Shown piece by piece: positions 49,766 to 64,000 of a stretch of DNA of 64,000 nt. Position 1 is the first letter of the stretch. The number at the start of each line of letters is the position of its first letter. A program made the translations under genes and the position numbers. The notes below the pieces were generated by a model. It was given only the letters and a program-made list of their open reading frames with translations. It made no database searches and was not told the origin of the DNA. The stretch spans positions 147,535 through 211,534 of the forward strand of contig JAPYMA010000648.1 of NCBI GenBank assembly GCA_035041965.1, written 5' to 3'. Source of the stretch: Anisakis pegreffii (lineage: Eukaryota; Nematoda; Chromadorea; Rhabditida; Anisakidae).

Positions 49766-52195
49766 CTATCTCGTACCAAGATACGTTGAGCGTTCACCAC
49801 CGCCACCTGCCCCACCACCAAACCCATAATAATCTTCAGCCGAATGTCTGACACCACCACCACCACCACCACCACCATTGTATCCACCGCGATATTGAGG
49901 TGCACAATATCCAGATGTGGTACCGACTCCAAAGCCTCCTCCACCTGAAAAGACGATAATCTTTTCACGTGAATGTGTCGGGTCAGTTTGATGAGTATTA
50001 CAGCATCAAACAGCATTTTCCTTCTGCGTATCACCCTAACTCCATAATAAGTCCACCTTCTCGTGCTCCACCGCCAGCTCTTGCAGCACACCATACTCAC
50101 GTGAACCTCTTGTAGGGACTTGATTACCACTGGACCAAATGGAACGTACAAAGGAATCTAATTGTTTGATTGCTCAGAGTGTCTTGGAGTCAAATGTTCT
50201 GAGTAAGATCACATTGCTACGATTTGGAAAGATTTTCTTTATTCTTTTCATTTTGAGTGAACGTTAGCATTCAACAGTAATAATTATTGCATTCAATTCG
50301 CGACGGACTGAACCGTTCCCTGTGAAATTCTTTCCCGTTACGTGATAAGTTATGATAATGCGCCTAAATCGGACTACTGCAGCATAAACGTTACAAACCT
50401 CTACTGTCGAAATAACACGATGTTTCGCCTCCCCCACCTCCAGAACCGTAATTACCGGCACGGTAACCACCCGCGTTCCCGGATGGGAACGGCGCCGTTC
50501 CACCTCCTCTGGAGTTAGCACCAGGTCCCCTTGGTGTCATGTATGCCGATGTGACACCGACTGCTCCATTCGCATTCCCTTAAATTCAGTCTCGTTATTT
50601 TTGGTGGTCACAACGCTCGACGGAAATCACACGAACACATTTACCAGAAAACAAATGATATACTTAATATTTGAATCACTTAATCCGTCGGTAAAATTTT
50701 CTGAATGCAGAAATACTATCAAATTTGCTACGATAGCCTTACGAAGCTGCAAATGATTTTAAACTATAGAAGGCATACCCCCAACTCCGAAGTAGCACGA
50801 TGTCGCTCCCCCTCCCCCTCCTCCAGCATTTCTAGAACCATAATTACCACCCGCTGGAGACATATACGCTGAAACACAACCACCTCCTGCGTTTCCACCT
50901 GAAACAATTTGAACCGCTGCAATGCGACTCATGATTTTGTTGTGTTGGAATCAATTGGGCCAATTTGACTGTTCAATGAACCAATAATACTTCGAGAAAT
51001 CGACTCGCTCTCACGAGAGCAAAATGACTTTCTTGCTGCAGAATATATACAGGACATGTATAATGCGTGAAGTAATGAAGAAGGAGCGATTAAATGTGAA
51101 GATTTAAAAGATGAACGTAACCTCCATAATAACCCGGAGTTGGGCCACGATTTCCACCTGCATAACCACCACCCGTGTTACCTGAAATAAATAACTGACA
51201 TGTCAGAACACCTCGACCCAGATAACTCGATCTCGTACTATCAGCACAGCTCAGGTTCTATTTTTAGCAACACACCACGAACTGTTGTTGTGCTTATAGC
51301 TCACTTTTAACACCTACTTTATGTTTTGATACCCCAATGCTGATGCGTAGAAATGATCACCACTCTTATCTTATCAAGCGCTACTTTAATTCAGTTTTAT
51401 CGTCTCAGTCGAATTTCTAAACTAATTTCGCTTGCACAATGCCTCTTTGAGGTGAAACCCATGGTCTCCAGATGTTTACTACGAGCCTGATGATATATCG
51501 AGAGAACACTTCAATATGTGCTAGTGTGAGACTCATCAAAATTAAGCTTGACGTAGTTGGAAATTATCTGATGTCATTTAATCCTAACAAGGATTGTTTT
51601 GGAAAATTAACGATCCTTACCTCCTGGCGTTGGAATAGCCGTTCTTGCTGACATCTCTAAATATGAATCATTAATAATCCATTTTGATGGTGCATGAAAA
51701 ACGAGGCGTATGCGAAGACACATATGCCGAGATAGTACCAACATAGTAGATATCAGTTTTGGATGACTTATCAACGATACCTATCATTTGACACTCCAGA
51801 ACGGTTAGGAACCAATTAAGGGAGGAGGGGATTGGGCCGCTGCCCTGTCTGTCCAGTTAAGGTACCAAGAACATGAAAAGATATCTCAACATACGTTTCA
51901 CGTATTCAATCGCTGTTCTTATATCCGGTTCAATTTGAGGTACATTTCTGGGAGCAGGTGCAGATCTATTGCCCACCACAGCACCAGGTGATAGGTATGA
52001 CGAGACGAATGCGCTGCCTCTGTCATCATTCTGCACTCCGAAATACGCCGACCTTGCGCCGCTGCCACCTCCTCCATAATTGCCACCGTAGCTGTTGTTG
52101 GCCCTATAGTTAGGTGAACTCTGACCTTCACCAACTCCGAAATACGATGACTTCGCATTACCCACGTCATTTACTCCGAAATATTGCGACGCCAT
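49766..52195 (-). CDS. Glycine-rich modular protein with YFGV motifs
   Basis: Seven exons: 51895-52195, 51621-51656, 51122-51181, 50779-50898, 50399-50578, 50041-50106 and 49766-49944. They close in phase to 313 residues, ending at TAG 49766-49768. Exon 1 starts MASQYFGVNDVG, contains SSYFGVGEG and SAYFGVQND, and ends in a short helical segment (PDIRTAIEYVK). Three middle exons each begin G-N-(T/A) and are dominated by Gly, with SAYMSP / SAYMTP and TSCYFGV / TSCYFDS motifs. The exon 50041-50106 is different (EYGVLQELAVEHEKVDLLW). The last exon has a run of seven Gly and ends GGGGERSTYLGTR. All internal introns are phase 1. No signal peptide, membrane segment or RNA-binding domain is seen. I do not recognise the family; a structural or low-complexity scaffold role is possible. 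The assignment of exon 50041-50106 is the least sure part. Confidence 0.75.
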
Positions 52196-53371
52196 TATTC
52201 CAGCAATTGCGTGCTCAGCGCTTACGACCACCGCAAAGCGATTAGAAAACTGAAGCAATGAATTTTCTTGCTGTTGAAAAGGCTTTATAGTAGCCTCGGC
52301 TATCGATTATACAAATTTACCAATTCGAATATGAATTTTTTGAAATTAGTTCAGAGTACATATTAAATGCAGACATTGTTTTGAGATACCCTCGCTTAGA
52401 CAGATTCGATGGAACAAACAAATTGATGGTGTACAACTCAAAATACGGTTGCACTCTTCTCTATTATGTCCACAGAAGTGAAGTTTTGTGGAAGTCTGTC
52501 GTCGCTTATATCAAAATACTTTTCAGATAATATTTTGATAATCTGTTTTTCGAATGTAAAAGAAATACACTGCTCCCTCCCTGTTTATTAGCATACGTTC
52601 CCAGCAACCAACTTTTCATACCAATCACCTGGCAGAGAAACATAAAGCTAGTGGACAGAAAGGATCTATAGTGCACAAGTGCTGATTCTTCGGACACGCC
52701 GCTTCATTAATGACTTAAAATATCAAAGAGAATCAATAAAACGAAACGCAGTTTTTTAATATTGAAGCCCTTTATTAAAGCAGTTAAATAAAAGATATAA
52801 GCGTTAACATTTGAACGAAAAACAAATCAATTGCAACGATTCAAATCAAATCACAGAAGTAAAGTGACAAATTAACACTACTCATTGACAGCACTGATTT
52901 CTTGATGCAAATTCGACCACAAAATAAACAATCAGCAACCGATAATCGACAATATGATCCAAAAACAACAACATTTCCAAATTTTAATACCTTACATACA
53001 TTCTTAACTGATAAATCAACAATACGTCAAATTGCATAACATAATCGAACAAACTTCCGATGAAAAAGCAACAAAAAAGAATAAAACGATGGAATGACGA
53101 CTGCGGCTTCTCTTACGAGCATTTTTGTAAAACCAAAAATTTCACGAAAGATCCCCAGTTCCACTTTTTTTCATTTCGACTGTATTACATTCAATAATTC
53201 CAATCTCATCTTTCGTAGTGTACTTGGTGATTTCCTGTTAGAGGTCTGTTTCCATATTCCATTATTACAAAGAATGGAATATAATCATAAATCTAAGATG
53301 ATATACTCAAACGTTTTAAATAATTTGTTGTGATGAGGCATCGCAGATGAATCAACGAAAATCAGGTCATT
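52196..53371. other. Intergenic region
   Basis: AT-rich. It contains the probable 3' UTR of abi-1: the reverse complement of AATAAA is at about 52771-52776, which would give a UTR near 600 bases. It also contains the upstream region of the Gly-rich gene. No exon was found. Confidence 0.5.
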
Positions 53372-56630
<3,259 letters not shown>

Positions 56631-57180
56631 TTAAGAAACCACCTTATGGTAATGTTGTATTTCAGGTTGGTAAAATTACAACAGCATTTCGTTCGTGCGA
56701 ACATTTCTTGCTGTGCTTTAACTAACATATTCAACTGCGAGTATAAAAGAAATGCCGTTTTGATTTATCAACCTAAAAGACGAAATTACCCACCTTATCA
56801 AAACGTCGTCAAAATTAGAGGACGTTAGGAATCAAGAGGAAAAAAACTGAAACAAACGAAAAAATTTACAATCTACTGAAATTATTGATTCGAACAATTT
56901 ACCATTAATAATCCATCTGGACATATTGCCACAATTTAGCATCTTTATCGCTGAACTAATGTTTGCATGCAATCTTAATGAACAACGCAGATGGGGAAAC
57001 GCCCTTACTATTAACGTGGATAAATGTTCTTTGTACGTTAATATCTTTATTTTCACGGGGTTAGAGATCATTTCACGGGGCTAGACACTTCATAATGGGT
57101 TCAACTGAGCGGAATGTGTTAGTAATAGTGTAAAGAGTAACTGTGATTGTTGATTGGGTTGGTTAAATCATTGTACAGGG

Positions 57181-57357
57181 TTAGATAATCAATTATGAGT
57201 TGATCGTTATTTTCATCAAAAGTTTGCAACATGAGCGACTTGTTGCAGGTTATCACGTTGTCAAAGAAAACAGCTGGACAGCGTGTAACAAGTCGCTGAA
57301 AGTGCAACGTTTTGATGAAAATAACATCCTCGATCAACTCATAATTTATTATCCAAT
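57181..57357. repeat. Foldback (MITE-like) inverted-repeat element
   Basis: Two arms of roughly 80 bases, 57181-57260 and 57276-57357, are imperfect reverse complements. Shared blocks include AATTATGAGTTGATC, TTATTTTCATCAAAA and AGCGACTTGTT. The loop is about 15 bases. There is no coding content. The structure fits a small non-autonomous foldback transposon. Confidence 0.75.
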
Positions 57358-57368
57358 CTCCGGTCCTA

Positions 57369-57461
57369 CTTAACTACGGTAACTAGCCACGCCCACAAAT
57401 TACGGTAGTACGCCACGCTCATGTTTAGGTCACTCCCACATGGCTAGTTATCGTAGTTAAG
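57369..57461. repeat. Small palindromic element with 21-bp terminal inverted repeats
   Basis: CTTAACTACGGTAACTAGCC at 57369-57388 is mirrored by GGCTAGTTATCGTAGTTAAG at 57442-57461, with one mismatch. The interior contains CACGCCCACAAATTACGGTAG. Similar wording recurs at 57974-58097, so this is a dispersed family. It probably is a MITE. Confidence 0.75.
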
Positions 57462-57973
57462 CGCGAAAGAATCACTTCATCAAAGAACACATATAATGAC
57501 TATACCATTTTATGACTGAATCCAATGAGAATAGCACATGATGAATTCTTTAATCTAATGAACAGTACTGATGTGCAAAATATGATGAGATGACTGTCAC
57601 AGTACTTCATTCAAAAGTACGATTCGTTTGTTAGTGAAAACTGATTTGATGTACAATCGCAATAAAATGAAATAACGCAATCGAAATATGCCTATGCAAG
57701 TTCAAATTATGGAATTCGATCATCACTTCACACTACGGCTGTGCGGAATGCAATGAGAGTTTGAATTTCAACTTTTTTAGGAGTCAAATTAACGGAAGTA
57801 TGTGTATGATTATTAGCGTCAATTGGAAGCATTCAACTGGATACACGCATGGAATACGATTGTCCCCAACATATGTCATTAAACTAAAAATTAGAGATAT
57901 AAAACTGCTATATGCATACTTACTGACAGCTAGCAAACACATTTATTCTCATTCTTGAGCCAGGAACTTCAAT

Positions 57974-58097
57974 CGGGAGTAGTATCCCCAGGGTTAATTG
58001 ACTACGATGACTAGCCACACACACAGTTAATGCAACCAACGGGAGTAGTACCTCCCTGGTTGAATGACCACAGTAATTAGCTGCGCTCACAAATTAT
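57974..58097. repeat. Tandem duplicate related to the 57369 palindromic element
   Basis: Two diverged copies lie next to each other: 57974-58030 and 58040-58097. Both start CGGGAGTAGTA and both contain a version of GACTACGATGACTAGCCAC ending in ACAGTTAAT / ACAAATTAT. Confidence 0.65.
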
Positions 58098-58835
58098 GAG
58101 GGTTAGTCATACCCCCACCCAACGAAAACGTTATGAATCGAGTACGAGCACAAAGAGTTGAAAAATCAGAAACGGTCACACACATTTATCCGAACAAGTA
58201 ACGAGGAATGTCCACTGCTAATTCATTATTTGTGTTAATACTATGCTATAAATGTCAAATCACAAATAGCAAACTGCTTCATTATCCATTGTTATTGTGT
58301 GTTTATGTTCACGAATTACCTCACTCATTTTTTGCTTGATGGAATGAAAGACGAGCACGCGAACTCAGAAGCGCTGCCCAAATTCTGCCCAAAATTTTGA
58401 TATGAAACCTCGCCCATGACATCCGACGAGAAATGTACGTTTTTCCGATGTTACATATTCTATACAAAAAAATTCAGCAGAATTCAGAGACGGCAGCTTT
58501 TCCTGTGCATATTACTGATTTTCAAGCAGCGATATTCACCCTAGCTTGCTGATCTCATCGTAGGAATTCAAGTTAACATGCATTCCACGTCATACCATAA
58601 ATGCTCTACTCGCTGTATTGTTTTGCCATTCCTATTCAATGTTAAACGGCATGTTAAATGCCTTTCATAAACTCTCTCTCCTTTCGAAGGAATCTATTAT
58701 CTTATTTCAGAATTCTTGTTTTTTGTCCTATCGTCATGTTCCTCGAAAGAAACTAACTCATTCCTCGAGAACTGTCTCACTATGCTTAAGTTTTTTCTTA
58801 CTTAAATTTGTCTCACTAAGACTGTAACATGTACT

Positions 58836-59126
58836 GCACCTGAATTCACTCAAACCTATCGGCGCGAAACTACAGCAAAACAAGTTATGTGCTATGCGTG
58901 CGTTATGTGTGATGTTTCCCAATTATGTGCGATGTTCCTCAAAACAAATTATGTGTGCAGTCTTCGCATGAAATGTTCCTCAACTTATGGATACTCATTT
59001 GAGTAACACTTTGCTAATCGCTAAGTGTTTTGCATTTGCAAATTTTCAAAATGCCTTCTCACGTCGATATTGCACTTGAACCTATACTGCACTTGAATCC
59101 ACTCAAACCTATCGGCACGAAACTAC
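58836..59126. repeat. Short direct repeat pair
   Basis: CACTCAAACCTATCGGCGCG (58847) recurs as CACTCAAACCTATCGGCACG (59097), with matching flanks CTGAATT / CTTGAATC and AAACTACA. Between them the motif TTATGTG(C/T)GATGTTCCTCA occurs more than once. Noncoding. Confidence 0.6.
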
Positions 59127-60272
59127 AACAGTTGCCACCACGACAATCCAAAACTCGACAAATCCTCATAGCTCGTTGATCCTTTCAGGCGATTTCGGTG
59201 TAATGTGTAGCAACACGCGGAAAAATATTTATGCAGCTGTCGCGCCACGCACCATTGATACTTTCAAATTTATCCCAATCTCAGCAAAGTTGAGTTTACG
59301 TCCAGGGAGAGCTTCAGACTTGAGACTGTCCCTATCACGTGTCGTTAAATTGCAACCGGGTATTTTGTGTGGGGTTCTCCACGCATTTCGCGATTCTGTC
59401 TCAATCACGGAACACCACTAAATCATGCCTAGCAATACTTCCCTCATTATGCCTGCCGCGACAGCACAAAAAACACGGTAATGAACAAAGGATGAACAAA
59501 GTGGTGAAGGCATGAAAACACGAAATAATTACATCAGCAACAACACAAAATAATCACGGCAACAGGACAACCATGCAAATTACCATAAACAACAATTAAC
59601 ATATCAAATTAACATACTTCATGCCTACATATACAATGCCTATATATATTTCATACCTATGTATACACAACAACAACAGCAAAAGAACAAATATTTACAA
59701 ATAAACGGGATTTCAATGGCTACATCCAATCGGACAATCCAACATGAACACATTTTGAAAGAATATCTAAAAGACGAAACAGAATCAAGCGAGCTGCAAT
59801 CATTTCGGCTCAACTCAAAATAAGTTTGAAGTCAAGTCAAGCTATTGATAAGTGAAGCTTGACTCAGGCCATGTCTTCGTCTACACAATGTATAAGAGCA
59901 ATCCGAGAAATGCTACCTGCCTTTCTACTCCTCAAGTTATCATGTGAGTGCTCCAATTATAAACTATGAGAAAACTTCATAATATTACCTCAAAACTACT
60001 ATTTCCAAAACATCTTATTGGGAACATGCACATCAGCACATTCCAAGCCTGAGAAGACCTTGTGCAAGCGGCAAAGAGAAAATTCTGGCCTCCATGCACA
60101 GATTAAACTGCAGTTATCAAGTACAAACCTGGCCTGGGATATATGCTCTCGAAAGTGGTGGGCTATAAAGGACAGAGGCGATGACCTTGAAAATTGATGA
60201 TATTTAAATATCTCTTCGTTATCAAATAGAAAAACCCATAAAACTTCTCATTCTGTTTGAATGCATTTCGTA

Positions 60273-60431
60273 AAGTTATCAACTACCTTATTAGCACTAA
60301 TTACAGACAATAACTGCACTGGCAAGGGAAATAAGGATTGCATCGTAAAAGTGTATGAATGCCATCATGACACTAGCTAATAGATAAGCTTCGGCGAGTA
60401 ACCACAAACACCTGAGAGATTTCTCCTCATA
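60273..60431. repeat. Direct repeat A, first copy
   Basis: A 159-base sequence including ACCTTATTAGCACTAATTAC and GATAAGCTTCGGCGAGTAAC. It recurs 436 bases downstream with only two or so differences. The near identity points to a recent duplication or active element. Confidence 0.9.
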
Positions 60432-60477
60432 ACACATTTGATAACATTGGAAGTTTATTCCAGCTGTTATCAAACAG

Positions 60478-60653
60478 CACTACGAGGGACACGTTCTTCG
60501 AGTCACCACTTAGCGACTCGACTCTACAGGTGAGTGGTCCAGGCGAACTTTCCAGACCTACCGCTAACTTCATAAGGCTATTCATACCCTACGTTCGTGG
60601 AACTCAGTTTTATAGGGATATTTTTATTCTTTTGATATGCCAGTGTAGCTATC
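60478..60653. repeat. Direct repeat B, first copy
   Basis: Shares with 61332-61510 the blocks CTTCGAGTCACC, CGACTCTACAGG, GAGTGGTCCAGGCGAACTTT and CCTACCGCTAACTTCATAAG, ending in ATATGCCAGTG. It lies directly between the two copies of repeat A. Confidence 0.85.
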
Positions 60654-60708
60654 AAAACAAAACTGATGAACCCATAATGCCTCTCCTCTCATATGAATGG
60701 ATTTCTCA

Positions 60709-60867
60709 AAGTTATCAATTACCTTATTAGCACTAATTACAGACAATAACTGCACTGGCAAGGGAAATAAGGATTGCATCGTAAAAGTGTATGAATGCCA
60801 TCATGACACTAGCTAATAGATAAGCTTCGGCGAGTAACCACAAACACCTGAGAGATTTCTCCTTATA
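60709..60867. repeat. Direct repeat A, second copy
   Basis: Near-identical copy of 60273-60431. Flanking similarity extends weakly upstream (CCCATAA, CTCTC, TGAATG), so the duplicated unit is larger than the core. Confidence 0.9.
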
Positions 60868-60904
60868 ATGCATTTAGCAACATTTAAACGGAGTGAAATG
60901 ACTT

Positions 60905-61320
60905 CATGCATGCAGCCAATGGCCAACCCGATGACAATTCTCCCCTGTTAAGGGAAAGTGCGCACGTGGGTCCGGGAACCCCCGTTACCTGAGCAAATGC
61001 CCGAAGACACTACCCAGGCCAACTTACGCGCATTCCCTATCCCCGGTCAAATCGGCGCCTTTCCCGGGCCGGGAACGCCCGTCATATGTTCCGAAGAATG
61101 AATGCTAGCGATACTCGGGTAAATATCGGTAGCATATTTTGAGTTGTTTCTCCCCGATTCGCCGAGACTGCCGGTAGGCGGGGAACGCCTGTCGCATTTT
61201 CCTAAACCTAGCCCCTCTTGTTGGCAGCTCGACGGGTTGGGATCACCCACGCAACCAAAATTTGCATTTTTAATATGACCATTGGCTACACCCAATCTAT
61301 CATTGCAACCCAGCCTAACT
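60905..61320. repeat. GC-rich block within the A/B repeat cluster
   Basis: About 415 bases markedly richer in G and C than the surroundings. It has internal repeats of GGGAACGCC(C/T)GTC (61069 and 61180) and related GGGAACCCCCG. A 92-codon minus frame spans it but shows no domain. It may be the body of a non-autonomous element whose ends are A and B. Confidence 0.6.
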
Positions 61321-61331
61321 GCCACTAAATA

Positions 61332-61510
61332 ACACTACGAGGCAGGAGGTCTTCGAGTCACCCATGTAGTAACTCGACTCTACAGGATGAGTGGTCCAGG
61401 CGAACTTTCCAGACCTACCGCTAACTTCATAAGGCGATTCATACCCTACGTTAGTGAAACTCATTTTAGAGGGGTAGTTTTCTCGTTATCATATGCCAGT
61501 GCAGTTATTA
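61332..61510. repeat. Direct repeat B, second copy
   Basis: Copy of 60478-60653 with more substitutions and small indels than the A pair. It follows a GC-rich block. Confidence 0.85.
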
Positions 61511-63012
61511 ATAACACCAGTCAGAGCTCCTCCCGCAATTAACTAAGCATTATCTCATGTGATACCTCTATCTTCAAAAGCGATGAGTTCCGAGAGCTTG
61601 TTTGTCAGCCTTACTGCGTCAGGTTATGTATATAACTAAACATCCTCTGAATCGCATGATAATGTGCCCCACAGTCAGGTTGAACTAACATTTCATTAAG
61701 TCAAGTCAAAGCCTAGTCAATTCATGTCTACGTCAATCGGAACTTATGTGAGAAGCTGAAAGCCAGGTTTAAATCGAGGCCAGTCAATCCCAAACTTTTA
61801 ATGCTAATTGTAAGTCAAATGTGAAGCTGTGTCAGACTGCTGTCAAGCATAGCCAAATCAATTCTCTGCCAAGCTAACTCAACTATCAGCAAATGTGCTA
61901 GTCTCGACCTATGCTAGAGTCCAAAATGCATTGACATAATAGAGTCCACATTGGGAGGAGAGGGGGGGAGGGGAATGACGGGGTGCACAAAATGAAAAAA
62001 AATTCAATCAGGTGGGATGGGCCATATCTACAGCCAGTCCAAGTCCCTACCTCTAGCTCCAGAGTTAAGCGGGTCATCACGTGCCGCATCACTCCTTCGC
62101 CCTACCACATCCCATACAAAAAAGTTCACAATGCTGGCAACAATGATAAATATCCAAAATGAATGAATAAATAAAATTGTGGCATAAATAAAATTATACT
62201 AAATTATACATACAATGCCTATACATTATAATACATACACAATACATAAACAATACACTATACATTATAATTAATAAATAAATTTAATAATCAAAAATTC
62301 CATCCTAAAGGGCAGCAGATAATCGCGGATCCTCTCGTAAGTTAGTTGATAACACTAGACTATCGCCCACTGAACTTCTCAGCCCATGACAATACAGTGG
62401 CAGTTTCAATATTAACAATACAATAATAGTGCAAATAATAATAACAACTAAATTAACAATCACTAAAAAATCCCCCCAGTTAAGATATACGAAGCATCAT
62501 TATTGTCTTCACGAACATATTTCGATCAACAGTGATAACATTGAGCAACACATCACAATATCTGCACCACTGTATTGTCACCTAATTTCTACAAGTCGGT
62601 TTCAAGTAAAGCATCACTTACAATCACTTAATTACACATAAAAACATTCACAATACTATTAAAACATTCTCAAATTCACAACACAATCATTTATAATTAC
62701 AGTTCACAATATTCACAAATGAATTGAAGCATAAAATAATAAAGCAGGCAAAAAAGTGGTCACTGACCACGACTTAATTTTATTCTCGGTCCCTAAATTC
62801 TAATAGAAATGAAAATAAATAGTAAAAAATGAGGAGTTGTTCAACTCCGGATCATTTATTAAAGTTCTAATGAAAGGAAAATAAAGTTAAAACTCCTAAC
62901 CCAGCGCTTCCACGCGCTTCGTGTCGTATTTGTCGGTTATTGATATTTGATGGTTTATCTTTTGATATTGAATTTGATATTTTTCATTTTGATATTCTCG
63001 CTGACTTGATAT
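61511..63012. other. AT-rich intergenic DNA with low-complexity tracts
   Basis: No exons found. It holds a G-run (61954-61976, GAGGAGAGGGGGGGAGGGG) and an AT-rich stretch at 62160-62300 with AATAAATAAA, ACATTATAAT and ATACATAC motifs. Confidence 0.5.
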
Positions 63013-63228
63013 ATGAAATGTTGCATGTTGATAATCCTTCTTGTTGTTGGTGACATCTCGGCTCATCCAGAACATCGTCATCAACCATCGAGCGCCATCC
63101 ATCGCCAGCCGTCGAAAAAACATCCATCCAAACGCTGTCCATCATACTCACTGAAAATACGGCATTTCATATCAGATCACGAGGAATTAACAAGACCGAT
63201 TGACAATCAAGTCATTTCAAATCACTAA
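63013..63228 (+). CDS. Possible small secreted peptide (71 aa)
   Basis: The open frame starts MKCCMLIILLVVGDISA, a credible signal peptide, followed by a His/Pro/Ser/Lys-rich region (HPEHRHQPSSAIHRQPSKKH) and ends at TAA. No spliced partner or family is recognised. The opposite strand is a rival: 63270-63338 looks like a minus exon with TTCCAG acceptor and GTGAGG donor, and minus frames over 63000-63160 are also open. The imperfect CCATC repeats at 63070-63140 keep several frames open. Confidence is low. Confidence 0.3.
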   Translation: MKCCMLIILLVVGDISAHPEHRHQPSSAIHRQPSKKHPSKRCPSYSLKIRHFISDHEELTRPIDNQVISNH

Positions 63229-64000
63229 GTAACAAATTAAATCAACACATAGATGCTTAATTCCTCACCCTCGATTCGAGTTGATCAGCAGTGACAGGAT
63301 CGTTGAAGCTGTCACAGCTTGCTCGATCATCCCCATCTGGAACAGTATTAAATTAATATTTCGCAGTTTTCATCGAGTTCATTTCAAAAAGATCAGAGCA
63401 ATTCAATACGATTCTCACTGATAAGTTTACCTCACGAGTAACTAATATTCCGTACTAAATATGACGAGTGTATTTTAATGCTGACAAAATATTAATAAAG
63501 AATCGCTGATATTAAGATCATCAATGACATATACACAGATGTACCACTCCACCGCACAGACCATTCATGACAGAAGTAAGTGAATATCGATATTATGAAT
63601 AAGGCAGTCACAGTGATATGATCTCTAATGATCAATTGGTGTGATACTATTCATGAAAATAGATCAAATGGGTCGAAAATTTAAAAATATTCAAAAATTC
63701 ATCCGAATCAAATGTATCAAGAATCATACAGTCGTGCAAACAGAATTGAAAGTGATTTAAATCATCTTGGTGGAGTTAGATGGGGTAAAAATCGATTAGC
63801 AGGTGGGGTGTCTGCTCTCGTCAACTGGTTGAGAATTGTCGGAATAGCATTGCGAAGACTAGTGAGAAGGAAAATAGCATGGGAATATACGAGAAAGTAG
63901 AGATGCAGAGGGTTCATGAATCCCGACTGTCATGCTTCAGATGCGAGCGTGCGTAGGTGTACACGTGCGTGTCTAAAGCATTGTAAGTATGGAACATCGC
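63229..64000. other. Window end, no confirmed gene
   Basis: A possible minus-strand exon lies at 63270-63338 (frames reading DGDDRASCDSFNDPVTADQL or, in another phase, MGMIEQAVTASTILSLLINS). A 62-codon plus frame at 63712-63900 has no domain. Neither could be joined to anything. Confidence 0.35.

Larger units (their letters stand above)
57462..60229. other. Repeat-rich intergenic DNA
   Basis: No gene was supported upstream of abi-1. Small open frames (57761-57958, 58618-58827, 59176-59421) lack domains. The stretch 59170-59450 is less AT-rich and may be part of a repeat. The motif AAGTCAAGTCAA occurs near 59830 and again near 61699. Confidence 0.45.

Noticed and set aside
49762..50151. 129-codon minus frame across the last two Gly-rich exons
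   Set aside because: It is a read-through of an intron in another phase. The spliced, phase-matched reading gives the Gly-rich tail and stop instead.
60478..60653. Repeat B as a tRNA or 5S-like gene because of TTCGAGTC and GGTCCAGGCG words
   Set aside because: No cloverleaf, A/B box order or acceptor-stem pairing could be drawn, and the copies differ within the would-be stems.

Overview
The window looks like nuclear DNA of a nematode. It is AT-rich. Its genes are split into short exons by introns with pyrimidine-rich, TTTCAG-like acceptors. Some start codons sit 1-5 bases after such an acceptor, as expected for spliced-leader trans-splicing. The gene content (secreted carboxylesterase, secreted serine protease, Abl interactor, SOX-type HMG protein, Gly-rich and Gln/Asn-rich proteins) fits an animal of that phylum. 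I cannot name the species. No prokaryotic, viral or CRISPR feature was seen. Exons were assembled by hand: each junction was accepted only when the reading phase on both sides agreed, and most genes close exactly in frame.

Layout. 1-351 (+): last two exons of an unidentified gene. 352-10234: long AT-rich tract with no supported gene. 10235-15853 (-): nine-exon SOX/HMG-box factor with a 2.9 kb intron inside the HMG box. 15854-23966: mostly intergenic, with a near-perfect 21-bp hairpin at 16416-16468, a (CA)n tract, and the decayed reverse transcriptase of a non-LTR retrotransposon at about 21480-21890. 23967-28557 (-): eleven-exon secreted type-B carboxylesterase, 585 aa, with an intact triad. 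30393-31818 (-): gamma-glutamylamine cyclotransferase-like gene. 33776-36389 (+): secreted, helix-rich protein of unknown family with two possible C-termini. 37803-39329 (-): mucin-like repeat protein with thirteen near-identical 63-bp units and a GPI-type tail.

42691-46739 (-): secreted chymotrypsin-fold serine protease, 317 aa, seven exons, complete triad, non-tryptic S1 pocket. 47318-48370 (+): Gln/Asn-rich low-complexity protein. 49766-52195 (-): seven-exon Gly-rich protein whose inner exons look duplicated. 53372-56555 (-): Abl interactor (abi-1), 433 aa, with N-terminal homology region and C-terminal SH3. 56.2-61.5 kb: repeat-dense tract with foldback (MITE-like) elements, tandem duplications and a GC-rich block. 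61.5-64 kb: AT-rich, with one possible small secreted peptide.

The genes do not form an obvious pathway. Several encode secreted products (esterase, protease, mucin-like protein, novel secreted protein), while abi-1 and the SOX factor are an actin-regulation and a transcription gene. The most unusual items are the homogenised mucin-like repeat open in four frames, the exon-duplicated Gly-rich gene, the novel secreted protein, the long hairpin and the interleaved repeats near 60-61.5 kb.
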